In this document: piece after piece, positions 35,095-44,158 of the stretch | How positions within the stretch are numbered: the first letter of the stretch is position 1 | How the letters are laid out: the number at the start of each line of letters is the position of its first letter | Assembly: GCA_964568675.1 (NCBI GenBank) | Contig: CAZMQV010000002.1 | Span: forward strand, 40,931-104,930 | Reading direction: 5' to 3' | Length of the DNA stretch: 64,000 bases | Source: UPXZ01 sp964568675 | GTDB taxonomy: Bacteria > Bacteroidota > Bacteroidia > Bacteroidales > Paludibacteraceae | Program-made: the position numbers and the translations under genes | The notes under the pieces: model-generated | What the model was told of the DNA's origin: nothing | The model's input: the letters and a program-made list of their open reading frames with translations, nothing else | The model's database searches: none

Positions 35095-36180
35095 ATGTCA
35101 GTATCAGTAGTAATACTTAATTGGAACGGAAAAGAATATCTCGAAAAGTTTTTACCGCCTTTGATTGAAAGCGTAAAAGACATGCCCAATGTTGAGTTAG
35201 TGGTGGCAGACAATGATTCGAGCGACGATTCGGTAGGTTTTATAGCAAAAAACTTTTCGGAAAAAGTAAAAATCATCAATTTAGATAAAAATTGGGGATT
35301 TGCCGGAGGTTATAACCGGGCACTGAAACAGCTTAATAGCGAGTACTTTGTGCTTCTCAATTCGGATGTGGAGGTATCCAAAGATTGGCTCAAAATACTT
35401 TATGCTTATATGCAAGCCAATCCGAGTGTGTCGGCATGTCAGCCCAAAATTCTATCTTTTCAGCGTAGAAATTATTTTGACTATGCTGGAGCGGCGGGTG
35501 GTTTTATCGACAAATATGGATACCCCTTTTGTCGTGGGCGAATTTTTAGTGATATTGAGGAAGATAAAGGGCAATACGATGATATTCGCGATGTGTTTTG
35601 GGCATCAGGAGCTTGCATGATGATTCGGAGTGAGGCGTATTGGAGTGTTGGCGCATTGGACGAAACGTTTTTTGCACACATGGAAGAAATAGACCTATGC
35701 TGGAGGCTCAATAGTCGTGGACACCGCGTGGTGTGCAACCCCAAAAGTGTGGTGTATCACATCGGAGGAGGTACGCTCAATAGCAACAGCCCGCGAAAAA
35801 CCTACCTCAACTTTCGCAATAATTTATTGATGCTTTACAAGAACTTGCCTCACAAGAGTTTGAATAAAACTTTCGACGTACGGTTTTATCTGGATAATCT
35901 TGCGGCTGCTCAGATGTTGTTGAAATTCAAATATGAGCACTTGAAAGCGATTACTGATGCGCGTACTGACTTTAGAAACTGTCAGTCTGACTATGCCGAC
36001 AAGCGTGAAGAAAATATTCTTAAATCGGTTCGATCGACATTTAAAACAATTTTTCAGGGTAGTATTTTGTATGAATATCATATCAAGCGTCATCGGAAGT
36101 TCAGCGATATTCCGCGAAGCGAAATCATTGTTGAATTTGATTCGGAAAATTCTGACGCTTCTGAATCCGAACATCAATAG
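35095..36180 (+). CDS. Family 2 glycosyltransferase
   Basis: A 361-residue GT-A fold glycosyltransferase. The N-terminal sugar-nucleotide-binding strand VSVVILNWNGKEYL is followed by VVADNDSSDDS, GFAGGYNRAL, the DxD-type LNSDVEV, and AHMEEIDLCWRLNSRGHRV, the typical GT2 rhamnosyltransferase-like acceptor region. A C-terminal helical part (about 240-361) lacks membrane helices. Members add sugars to O-antigen, capsule or other surface glycans. Donor and acceptor are unknown. It follows the acyltransferase by 120 bases and precedes the DUF5686 gene. Confidence 0.88.
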   Translation: MSVSVVILNWNGKEYLEKFLPPLIESVKDMPNVELVVADNDSSDDSVGFIAKNFSEKVKIINLDKNWGFAGGYNRALKQLNSEYFVLLNSDVEVSKDWLKILYAYMQANPSVSACQPKILSFQRRNYFDYAGAAGGFIDKYGYPFCRGRIFSDIEEDKGQYDDIRDVFWASGACMMIRSEAYWSVGALDETFFAHMEEIDLCWRLNSRGHRVVCNPKSVVYHIGGGTLNSNSPRKTYLNFRNNLLMLYKNLPHKSLNKTFDVRFYLDNLAAAQMLLKFKYEHLKAITDARTDFRNCQSDYADKREENILKSVRSTFKTIFQGSILYEYHIKRHRKFSDIPRSEIIVEFDSENSDASESEHQ

Positions 36181-36289
36181 GTGTTCGAAGTATGAGTTAT
36201 TTGTCCATTAACTGCTTTATATTTCGCATCTTATAATCTATTATTTGAATTATACATCTACATAATCCGGGGTCAATTAATTTGAAATA

Positions 36290-38422
36290 ATGCTACGGTA
36301 TTGGTACATATTGCTAATGTTGGGAGTCATTTACTCCGGCAAACTTGCGGCAGCTGAATTGTCGCAGGTTGATAGCATTATGAAACGTGTTACCCGTGCC
36401 GCGGCTTCGCATAGCGGTGTGGTTGATTCGTATGAGGCTTCGGTATATCTGAAAACATATATCGAAACCCGGAAACGAAATATACTATACAGATATTCCA
36501 AATTGATTCCTAATTTCGTAATCCACGACCCGAATAACGATGAAGCTTTGATAGAGTCGGTGAGTAATTTAAAATTTACTGCCCCAAACAGCTATTCTCA
36601 GGATATAAAGTATGTTTCGGGTTCACTCACCCAAAAGCGGGATATTGCTATCCTGCCTTTCCAGTTTATCAGTATGGATATATATGCCGAAAGTGCTCAC
36701 GGAGAAATATTTCATCTGCCATTACGAGAAAAATCTTCGAAATACTACACTTATTCACTTCTGAAAACTGAGAATATCGGCAATCGTGAATTTTACACCA
36801 TTCGTTTCGACCCAATATATAACAACCCAAAACTGATAAGTGGATATTTCGTAGTGGATGAAAAAATGTGGCGCGTTGCCAGTATGCACGGTGAAGGTAA
36901 TGATTTGTTTCTGAATTTTGTTTTTGACGTAGAAATGGGTAATGATATTAATAATAAGTACCTGCCTACATTTTTCAATATCACCCAATCATACAAATAT
37001 TTAGGCAATCATGTTGTAAATAAATTTCAAGCAAAAATCACCTATAAAGATATTTATTACAGGGTGAATGATTCGAATGTGAAAAATTACAATCTCGGAA
37101 ATAAGTACCGAATGCGTCTCGACTCGGTACCGCTTAACAATGATTCCGCGCTTTGGGATAAACTTCGCCAAATAAGTTTGACGAAAGATGAAGAGGACTT
37201 TTTGAAACAATATAATGAAAATCAGAGAATTAATCGCGCCAAACATCAGGAGGCCGATACCATCCGGGAAGGAAGTAACGATGCGGCATTGAAACTGATG
37301 AAAAACCTCGCAATAAATACCAGATACCGATTCAAAACCGGTGATATCCGTTATAGCGGTATTATCAATCCTTCGATGATGGGCTATTCAACCCAAGATG
37401 GATTCTCATATCAGCAAAAATTTGCCATTGGCTTTAATTTGCCACGCCAACAGCGCATCAATGTCAATCTGTTTGGTGGCTATGTTTTCGGAAGAAAACA
37501 GTGGACTTATGGGCTTAATACGGTTTGGAACTACGAACCAACTCGTTTGGGGTATTTTTCGATAGCTGCAGGCAGGGGAAATCCAAGTTACAGCTCCCGT
37601 TTTTTGCATGAGTTAAGCGATAGTTTACACAAACTTCAAGAGAAAAATCTCCGGTTTTACAAGGACTATTATTTCAAACTTTTCAACAACATAGAATTAA
37701 CCAATGGCTTACAATTGGGGGTTGGGATCAACTATCATGTACGCCAACCGATAAAGGACGCGCTGCGAACAGCAAATGAAAACGGAGATTCGGAAATTTT
37801 CGCGCTTCAGTATAATTTTACACCAATTATCAGCCTTAGTTGGACTCCCGGTCAATATTATTTGTTGGATCGCACGCAAAAGATATATCTCCGTTCCGAT
37901 TATCCCACATTTAAAGTAGAGTATGTTCAAAATATCAATGGAGTGATGGGAAGCACATCGTCGTTCAATCGCATCGAAGTTGATATAAACCAACGTATTC
38001 AATTCGGATTGCTCAACAGCCTAAATTATCATGCCGGAGTCGGAATGTTTTCGAATCAAAAAAATGAGTATTTTAATGATTTTACCTATTTTGCCAAATC
38101 ATTTTTCCCTCAAAGCTGGGGCGATGGCATTGGAGGCGGATTCACGGTTTTGCCTTATCATTATTACCACGCCTCGTCCAAATACGCGCAAGCTCATTTG
38201 ATGTACGAAACTTCTAATCTGATACTTACCCGGATACCGCAAATATCGAGTGGTGTAGTGCGCGAAAGGCTTTATCTAAGTCAGCTCTATACTCCTTTTA
38301 TCAAGTCATATACCGAATGTGGCTACGGCATAGGAAACCGTTTTCTGAACGCCGCTTTCTTTGTTGGATATAGGCAGCTTAAGTTCGAAAACATTACAGC
38401 TAAAGTAGCTTTTATACTTTGA
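36290..38422 (+). CDS. DUF5686-family outer-membrane protein
   Basis: A 710-residue secreted outer-membrane protein of the Bacteroidota DUF5686 family. A signal peptide (MLRYWYILLMLGVIYSGKLAAA) leads into VDSIMKRVTRAAASHSG and YEASVYLKTYIETRKRN, then SRDIKY-like and DVEMG-NDINNKYLPTFFNIT segments. The C-terminal 300 residues have the alternating pattern of a beta-barrel (RFKTGDIRYSGIINPSMMG, FGGYVFGRKQWTYGL, HYYHASSKYAQAHLMYETSNL). Many relatives begin with a carboxypeptidase-regulatory-like domain, which is absent here. Function is unknown, but an envelope role is likely. The gene ends at a strong terminator. Confidence 0.82.
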   Translation: MLRYWYILLMLGVIYSGKLAAAELSQVDSIMKRVTRAAASHSGVVDSYEASVYLKTYIETRKRNILYRYSKLIPNFVIHDPNNDEALIESVSNLKFTAPNSYSQDIKYVSGSLTQKRDIAILPFQFISMDIYAESAHGEIFHLPLREKSSKYYTYSLLKTENIGNREFYTIRFDPIYNNPKLISGYFVVDEKMWRVASMHGEGNDLFLNFVFDVEMGNDINNKYLPTFFNITQSYKYLGNHVVNKFQAKITYKDIYYRVNDSNVKNYNLGNKYRMRLDSVPLNNDSALWDKLRQISLTKDEEDFLKQYNENQRINRAKHQEADTIREGSNDAALKLMKNLAINTRYRFKTGDIRYSGIINPSMMGYSTQDGFSYQQKFAIGFNLPRQQRINVNLFGGYVFGRKQWTYGLNTVWNYEPTRLGYFSIAAGRGNPSYSSRFLHELSDSLHKLQEKNLRFYKDYYFKLFNNIELTNGLQLGVGINYHVRQPIKDALRTANENGDSEIFALQYNFTPIISLSWTPGQYYLLDRTQKIYLRSDYPTFKVEYVQNINGVMGSTSSFNRIEVDINQRIQFGLLNSLNYHAGVGMFSNQKNEYFNDFTYFAKSFFPQSWGDGIGGGFTVLPYHYYHASSKYAQAHLMYETSNLILTRIPQISSGVVRERLYLSQLYTPFIKSYTECGYGIGNRFLNAAFFVGYRQLKFENITAKVAFIL

Positions 38423-38476
38423 TTTATAGTCGATTAATTGTATGTGAATGTGCATTTACATGGCTATTACATAAAA

Positions 38477-38519
38477 AAACAGTTACTAAATCCCGCTTAA
38501 AGGATTTTAGTAACTGTTT
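38477..38519. terminator. Bidirectional terminator between DUF5686 gene and WKNG-repeat lipoprotein
   Basis: AAACAGTTACTAAA (38477-38490) pairs with TTTAGTAACTGTTT (38506-38519), a perfect 14-bp stem with A-rich and T-rich flanks, serving the two convergent genes. Confidence 0.85.
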
Positions 38520-38560
38520 GGCGCAAATAAATAAATCAAACCAAAATTACATTATTCACT

Positions 38561-39529
38561 CTATTTTTCCAAATCAACACGTTCGCCATTTTTCCAATAA
38601 CAAGCTTTATACTCTTTTTCGGTTTTTCCTTTGGCTCCCGCAATAAACACATTACCACTTTTATCAATAAAAACGGCGTTGGTAACAGCTCCATCCTCCA
38701 ATTCGGTAAGCACACCATTTTTCCAATAACAAGCAGTGTGCCCGATGATATTTGCGTTTGGCTTGTCATAATATCCAACCGCGTAAACATCGCTACCCGA
38801 AGTTGCTATTTGGCTTACTTCTCCGTAACGGTTGTTGCTAGGCAATCGCACCATATCGTTGTTTTTCCAATACATCGGAAAATCCATTAAACCAGCTATA
38901 TACACATCGTTTCCCGATTTGTGAATTGTACTCACGCCTGTGAAATAGAAATAATTGTCGGGCATGGGTAAGGTATGAATTTTCTTGTTGCTATCCATGT
39001 AGAATGCCTTAGTTGGTTTCATCACTGTGCCATAGTAGCGATCGTAGGTTTGGGTGCCAAACAAGCCTACAAAAGCTTCGCCATCCGTAGCATCTACCGC
39101 GTGAATTGCGCCCATAGCAGTGGTATCAACGCCAATTTTTTCACCGTTCTTGTAATAATACATGTTGACACCAAAATCCACCACGTAATTTCTGAAAAAT
39201 TTATATTCAGCATAAGTTCCATCGGTTTTGCGAAAAACGGAAGTTGTCAAATAATTCAGGTCGATTGTAGTACGAAAATTGCTACCGTTTGGCATCGCAT
39301 TTTTCATATCATCAAGTTTAACTTTCTCTCCATTTACCCAATATTCGGTAAAAGAATTGTAATTCTCATTTACTAAGCTACTTACTCCAACCTTGCCTTC
39401 GTCGTTTACGAAAATTGAAAGCGCAGTGCTAAGTCTGAAGTTGTCATAAACAGGTTCGTTTTTTAACTTGCAGGATGCCATCGTAAAAACAGCAACTGCA
39501 AGAATCATCATTTTTTTTAGATTTCTCAT
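38561..39529 (-). CDS. Lipoprotein with repeated YWKNG motifs (propeller-like)
   Basis: A 322-residue predicted lipoprotein. The signal MRNLKKMMILAVAVFTMASC places the lipid on Cys20, followed by KLKNEPVYDN. The body contains repeated short strands ending in a Trp/Tyr-Lys-Asn-Gly turn: YYYKNGEKIG, PMYWKNNDMV, ACYWKNGVLTEL, ACYWKNGERVDL. Each comes before a GSDVYAVGY- or GNVFIAGA-like strand. The layout resembles a beta-propeller in which each blade carries one copy. No enzyme family was recognised. It is monocistronic, with a TAGCTTTG -7 box (39615-39622, minus strand) and a strong terminator. Confidence 0.75.
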   Translation of the reverse strand: MRNLKKMMILAVAVFTMASCKLKNEPVYDNFRLSTALSIFVNDEGKVGVSSLVNENYNSFTEYWVNGEKVKLDDMKNAMPNGSNFRTTIDLNYLTTSVFRKTDGTYAEYKFFRNYVVDFGVNMYYYKNGEKIGVDTTAMGAIHAVDATDGEAFVGLFGTQTYDRYYGTVMKPTKAFYMDSNKKIHTLPMPDNYFYFTGVSTIHKSGNDVYIAGLMDFPMYWKNNDMVRLPSNNRYGEVSQIATSGSDVYAVGYYDKPNANIIGHTACYWKNGVLTELEDGAVTNAVFIDKSGNVFIAGAKGKTEKEYKACYWKNGERVDLEK

Positions 39530-40274
39530 TTTCTCGTTTTTTATTTTTAGTTTAAAATTTTTCTCTTTGAATACATCATATACTTGTGTGATGCCTTGTG
39601 ATGACGAAATGTTACAAAGCTATTATTAATTAACATTAAAGCGGGATTTATTTTAGCTGTTTGTAACTTCTTATCCCCCCTACAAACATCTTAGGAGAAT
39701 ACATATCTGCTACCTTTCGGTTACTCTCCTTCGTAAACGGATTTTAAAAAAAAGAAATTCTCGGGGACCAACACAGAATTTTTCCAACTCCAATTATAAG
39801 CTAAACTTCACGAAAACGAAAGATTCAGTAAATTAGCTAACAAAGACTATGATATACTCCCTCTTCGTTTGGGAATGGACTATTTCCGTTTTGGAAAATT
39901 ACTTTTCCATCCGGAATAAAAGGTATTTCCATTTGAAAAAAACGCTTTTCCCATTTGGATACTTAGTGGAAAAATTATCTCGTCTAAGCTTTCATATTAT
40001 CTCGATTATTTTCCGATTGATCTTATAAGCAAAAAAAAATACTACATTATGCGCTAAATAGCCGGTATGATAATGGTTTATACAATTACGCTTCTATTTT
40101 TTTTTGAAAATAAATGGTGCTAAAAAGATTGCCGAATTTAAACGCAATATCTAATGTGTAATAAACCTCTTTTGAGGAAAAGGGATGAGTAGTTTCGGTA
40201 GTATCAAAATGAAGAAATGAGGGCACAATACAAAACAAAACTATCTGCACACTGTTTCCTTATATATCAACACC
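39530..40274. other. Long intergenic region with a short tandem repeat
   Basis: About 745 bases with no gene. The left end holds the minus-strand TAGCTTTG box of the lipoprotein gene (39615-39622). AGGAGA/TCTCCT (39693-39730) forms a weak stem-loop. A ~21-bp periodic repeat lies at 39860-39965, and the right end leads into the ygiQ promoter. No coding sequence was supported. Confidence 0.5.
39860..39965. repeat. ~21-bp degenerate tandem repeat, about five units
   Basis: The core TTCC(A/G)TTTGGAA recurs with TTC at 39864, 39884, 39905, 39927 and 39948, spaced 20-22 bases apart. Individual units are small inverted repeats (TTTCCGTTTTGGAAA is the best). The spacing is about two helical turns. 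Confidence 0.5.
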
Positions 40275-40305
40275 TTGTAGCTCTTAACTTTTATAACTAA
40301 CTTTG
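40275..40305 (+). promoter_or_regulatory. ygiQ promoter, TTG-N20-TAACTTTG
   Basis: TTG (40275-40277) and TAACTTTG (40298-40305) are separated by 20 bases. The predicted transcript start falls at about 40311-40313, which favours the ATG at 40319 over that at 40310. Confidence 0.75.
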
Positions 40306-40318
40306 CATCATGCAAACA

Positions 40319-42181
40319 ATGAAAACCTATCAACTTTCCGATTTTCTGCCAACTACACAGAAAGAACTCAAACTACATGGTTGGGACGATGTGGATGTCG
40401 TACTTTTTAGTGGCGATGCGTATGTGGATCACCCATCGTTTGGCGCTGCTGTGATAAGCAGATTAATGCAGGCGGAAGGTCTTCGTGTTGCAATTGTACC
40501 TCAGCCAAATTGGCAGGACGACTTACGCGACTTCAAAAAAATGGGAACACCTCGCCTTTTTTTTGCAGTTACTGCCGGCAATATGGACAGCATGGTGAAC
40601 CACTACACCGCTAATAATCGTTTGCGCTCTGAAGATGCTTATACCGCAGGTGGCGAAGCTCGTAAGCGCCCCGATTATGCTACAATCACCTATTGCAATA
40701 TCCTGAAAAAACTTTATCCCGATGTGCCAATAGTAATTGGAGGCATTGAAGCATCGCTTCGCCGCGTTACTCATTATGATTATTGGTCGGATAAGTTGAT
40801 GCCAAGTATTCTTGCAGACAGTAAGGCTGATTTGCTGGTGTATGGCATGGGCGAAAAATCGCTGAAAGCATTGATTAATCGGATGAAAGCCGGTGAGAAA
40901 CTGAATGAAATTACAGATATTCCGCAAACAGCATTTTTGTCGAAGCAAGTACCTGATAGTGAGTTGAATACTGTAGAATTGATTTCTCATGAAACATGCT
41001 TGGTCGATAAGAAACTATATGCTTCAAATTTTCGCATTGTAGAAGTGGAGAGCAACCAGATGAAAGGTGCGAGGCTTATACAGAAAGTAGGGGAGAAGTG
41101 GGTAATAATCAACCCGTTATTTCCGCCGTGGCAACCCGAGGAGCTGGACGCTACCTATCGTTTGCCTTTCACCCGCCAGCCTCATCCCAAATATAAGGAT
41201 AAAGCCATTCCGGCATTCGAAATGATTAAATTTTCGATAAATCTACACCGGGGATGTTTCGGCGGTTGCGCATTTTGCACTATTTCGGCGCATCAGGGCA
41301 AGTTTATTGTTTCGCGAAGCAAAGAATCGATACTCAACGAAGTGAGAGAAATTACACGTCAGCACGATTTCAAAGGCAATCTGAGCGACTTGGGTGGCCC
41401 TTCGGCAAACATGTATGCTATGAAAGGAAAAGATTTGAGTATTTGCGAACGATGCAAACGCCCATCGTGTATTCATCCCAATATCTGTAAAAATCTGAAT
41501 ATCGACCACAGCGCGTTGACCGATATTTATCGGTCGGTAGATAAACTTCCCGGTGTGAAACGCTCCTACATTGGCAGTGGTGTGCGCTACGATATGCTTT
41601 TAGCAAAAACCAATGATGAGAAAACTGCGAAAAGCCAGCGCGAATATATTCGTGAATTGATAAGTAGGCATGTGTCCGGGCGACTGAAAATAGCTCCTGA
41701 ACACACCTCCGACAAGGTGCTTTACCTCATGCGTAAGCCATCATTCAGCTATTTCTATGAGTTTAAGAAAATTTTCGAACAAATAAACAAAGAAGAAGGG
41801 CTAAACCAACAGCTGATTCCTTATTTTATTTCCAGTCATCCGGCTTGCCACAATGAAGATATGGCCGAGCTGGCTGCTATTACCAAAGATTTGAACTTTA
41901 AGTTGGAGCAAATTCAGGATTTCACTCCTACGCCAATGACTGTGGCAACCGAAATTTACTATTCAGGCTATCATCCTTACACACTCGAACCGGTATTCAC
42001 TCCAAAATCGAAGGACGAAAAACTATCACAACGCAAATATTTCTTTTGGTATAAAAAAGAAAATCAACGAGAAATAATGAGTGATTTGCGAAAAATGAAT
42101 CGACCTGACTTGGTAAAGAAATTAGGAACGGGTGGTGGTTTTTACGCTCCTTCAAATTCTAATAAAAGCAAAGGTAAGTAA
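40319..42181 (+). CDS. ygiQ: YgiQ-family radical SAM protein
   Basis: A 620-residue radical SAM protein of the YgiQ (UPF0313) family. A B12-binding-like N-terminal region (DVVLFSGDAYVDHPSFGAA) is followed by the radical SAM [4Fe-4S] motif CFGGCAFC in HRGCFGGCAFCTISAHQG near residue 310. Other family segments are RPDYATITYCNIL, GGIEASLRR, the Cys-rich CERCKRPSCIHPNICKN, APEHTSDKVL and IPYFISSHPAC. Substrate and reaction are not established. The ATG at 40319 was chosen from the promoter position. Confidence 0.9.
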   Translation: MKTYQLSDFLPTTQKELKLHGWDDVDVVLFSGDAYVDHPSFGAAVISRLMQAEGLRVAIVPQPNWQDDLRDFKKMGTPRLFFAVTAGNMDSMVNHYTANNRLRSEDAYTAGGEARKRPDYATITYCNILKKLYPDVPIVIGGIEASLRRVTHYDYWSDKLMPSILADSKADLLVYGMGEKSLKALINRMKAGEKLNEITDIPQTAFLSKQVPDSELNTVELISHETCLVDKKLYASNFRIVEVESNQMKGARLIQKVGEKWVIINPLFPPWQPEELDATYRLPFTRQPHPKYKDKAIPAFEMIKFSINLHRGCFGGCAFCTISAHQGKFIVSRSKESILNEVREITRQHDFKGNLSDLGGPSANMYAMKGKDLSICERCKRPSCIHPNICKNLNIDHSALTDIYRSVDKLPGVKRSYIGSGVRYDMLLAKTNDEKTAKSQREYIRELISRHVSGRLKIAPEHTSDKVLYLMRKPSFSYFYEFKKIFEQINKEEGLNQQLIPYFISSHPACHNEDMAELAAITKDLNFKLEQIQDFTPTPMTVATEIYYSGYHPYTLEPVFTPKSKDEKLSQRKYFFWYKKENQREIMSDLRKMNRPDLVKKLGTGGGFYAPSNSNKSKGK

Positions 42182-42294
42182 TTGCTGTTAGGAAATTTAT
42201 TTTTGAAAAAAATGAATCGGGATTAAGTGTTGCAATTTACATCATATTAGATTGTTATACTTATAAATAGCAAGTAAGAATTGAGGCTAAAAGC

Positions 42295-43383
42295 TCATTT
42301 GACTTCACCATTTTCAACCTGAAAAATCATTGAACTTTGATTAATTTCGGGTAGTATATCTTCCCAACGTTTACGATTGGTATCCGAAATAAAAATCTGT
42401 CCAAACTCATCTCCGGCTACTAATTGAATGATTTTCGTAACTCGCTCGTCGTCCAATTTGTCAAAAATATCGTCGAGCAATAGTATCGGTTTCACACCAT
42501 GCGTCTGTTTCAGAAATTCAAATTGCGCCAGTTTGAGCGATACCAAATAGGTTTTATTTTGACCCTGTGACCCTACTCGCTTCATTGGGAAGCCTGCTAA
42601 AGTCATATCCAGCTCATCTTTATGTATGCCATTCATGCTGAACCCTATTGTCCGGTCGCGTTCACGGTTTTTTGCAAGTTTCTCCGCAAAATCACCATCA
42701 ACGAGCTGCGAACGATACTCTAATGATACTTTTTCTTTGTCCCCGGAAATAAAACTGTAAATCTGCTGAAATAAAGGAATGAAACGCATGATGAATTTCT
42801 TTCGTTCATCAAATAAATATACTCCGTGCAGCACCATCTGCTCTTCCCATATTTCAAATAGAGCGATATCGTTCATTTTTTCTTCCTTCAACAAGGCGTT
42901 TCGCTGCTTCAATGCATGGTTGTATTGCAGGAGTGCATCCAGATATTGATTGTTGAATTGCGATATCACACCATCAATAAATTTTCGCCGTGCTTCGCTC
43001 CCTTCCGAAATAAGCCCTTCATCATCAGGCGAAATAAGTACCAATGGAAGCAAACCAATGTGGTCGGACAAGCGCGTGTACTCTTTTTTATTGCGCTTGA
43101 ATTGTTTTTTTTGCCTTCTCTTGATCCCACAATAAATATTCTCGTCGTTGTCCCGAAGCGTGTAACTACCCTGAATCAGCATAAAATCGGCATCATGATT
43201 AATATTCTGACTGTCAATGGAGTTTGAATGACTCTTGCAAAACGATAAATAGTAGATAGCATCGAGCAAATTGGTTTTTCCCATTCCATTGTTGCCAACA
43301 AAACAGTTTATTTTGGCTGAAAAATCCAGATTAACTTGCTGTATGTTTTTGTAATTCAGTATGGATAGGCTTTTTAATTGCAT
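42295..43383 (-). CDS. recF: DNA replication and repair protein RecF
   Basis: SMC-like ATPase that helps load RecA at gaps. 362 residues. Walker A is GNNGMGKTNLLDAIYYLSF near residues 30-48, the ABC signature region is MKRVGSQGQNKTYLVSLKLAQ, and Walker B with the D-loop is ILLLDDIFDKLD, the full RecF order. The N-terminus LKSLSILNYKNIQQVNLDF is typical. It is transcribed leftward from a -7 box at 43415-43422 that lies back to back with a rightward promoter for a lipoprotein. It is not beside dnaA or dnaN here, as usual in Bacteroidota. Confidence 0.94.
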   Translation of the reverse strand: MQLKSLSILNYKNIQQVNLDFSAKINCFVGNNGMGKTNLLDAIYYLSFCKSHSNSIDSQNINHDADFMLIQGSYTLRDNDENIYCGIKRRQKKQFKRNKKEYTRLSDHIGLLPLVLISPDDEGLISEGSEARRKFIDGVISQFNNQYLDALLQYNHALKQRNALLKEEKMNDIALFEIWEEQMVLHGVYLFDERKKFIMRFIPLFQQIYSFISGDKEKVSLEYRSQLVDGDFAEKLAKNRERDRTIGFSMNGIHKDELDMTLAGFPMKRVGSQGQNKTYLVSLKLAQFEFLKQTHGVKPILLLDDIFDKLDDERVTKIIQLVAGDEFGQIFISDTNRKRWEDILPEINQSSMIFQVENGEVK

Positions 43384-43414
43384 TACGTTGGTGATTGAAT
43401 AATTTTCGATACTA

Positions 43415-43422
43415 CAAAAATA
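43415..43422 (-). promoter_or_regulatory. recF -7 box TATTTTTG
   Basis: Minus-strand TATTTTTG matches TAnnTTTG, 32 bases ahead of the recF ATG. It is 13 bases from the divergent box at 43436-43443, so the two promoters overlap. Confidence 0.55.
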
Positions 43423-43435
43423 CGAAATAAATCAC

Positions 43436-43443
43436 TAATTTTG
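43436..43443 (+). promoter_or_regulatory. -7 box TAATTTTG of the lipoprotein-tex unit
   Basis: Matches TAnnTTTG, 25 bases before the ATG at 43469. Confidence 0.55.
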
Positions 43444-43468
43444 TAAGTCAAACTCCTTTAAACCTGTA

Positions 43469-44101
43469 ATGAATATGAAACTAAAGTCGTTTTTTACCTT
43501 TATGCTCATCATTTTGTCGCTCACTGCCTGCAACAAATCTTCAAACAACGCGAAAGATTTTGATTACGGTAAAGTGGAAAATGGGATATACGAAAACCAA
43601 TTTTTTAATCTGAAAATCGAATTGCCTCAAACTTGGTTTGTACTCGATGAGGATGAAAACAAAAATTTGATTCAATCGGGAGGTAAAAATAAAAAATCAA
43701 CTTCAGACATCACCACAGAAGTGCTTCTTACCACCATGCAATATGAAATGGGCAAATCAGATACTGCATTCAATGCAAATCTAATCATATTGACCGAAAA
43801 CTTGAAAGGAAATGACCGGATAAGAACTGCTACTGATTATCTGATGTTTACCCGTAAATCGCTCGAAAATCAGGCAGAGAAAAGGGAGTTTCCGGATAAA
43901 ACGATTAAAACTCAAAAATTGGACAACATTGACTTTGCCGAAATGAATGTGGTGATACATGATGCGGAAATAAGCTATAAACAAAAATATCTTACTTCGA
44001 TTATCAATGGATTTGCGCTAACACTTATTCAAACTTACCAATATCCATCGCAACAGGCACAACTGGAGCAAGTTACTAAATCCGTTCGGTTCGGTAAATA
44101 A
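43469..44101 (+). CDS. Hypothetical lipoprotein
   Basis: A 210-residue predicted lipoprotein. The signal MNMKLKSFFTFMLIILSLTAC places the lipid on Cys21, followed by NKSSNNAKDFDYG. The mature part has the order expected of a PsbP/DcrB-like fold: GIYENQFFNLKIELPQTWFVLDED, a middle region DSDITTEVLL..., and TSIINGFALTLIQTYQYPSQQAQLEQVTKSVRF near the end. That fold match is tentative and no function is assigned. It starts just after the divergent promoter with recF, and tex follows after 57 bases, so the pair may be an operon. Confidence 0.6.
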   Translation: MNMKLKSFFTFMLIILSLTACNKSSNNAKDFDYGKVENGIYENQFFNLKIELPQTWFVLDEDENKNLIQSGGKNKKSTSDITTEVLLTTMQYEMGKSDTAFNANLIILTENLKGNDRIRTATDYLMFTRKSLENQAEKREFPDKTIKTQKLDNIDFAEMNVVIHDAEISYKQKYLTSIINGFALTLIQTYQYPSQQAQLEQVTKSVRFGK

Positions 44102-44158
44102 CACTGAACATTTTTAAATTGTTGTCAATCTATAAAAATTAAAATCGATATAACACAA

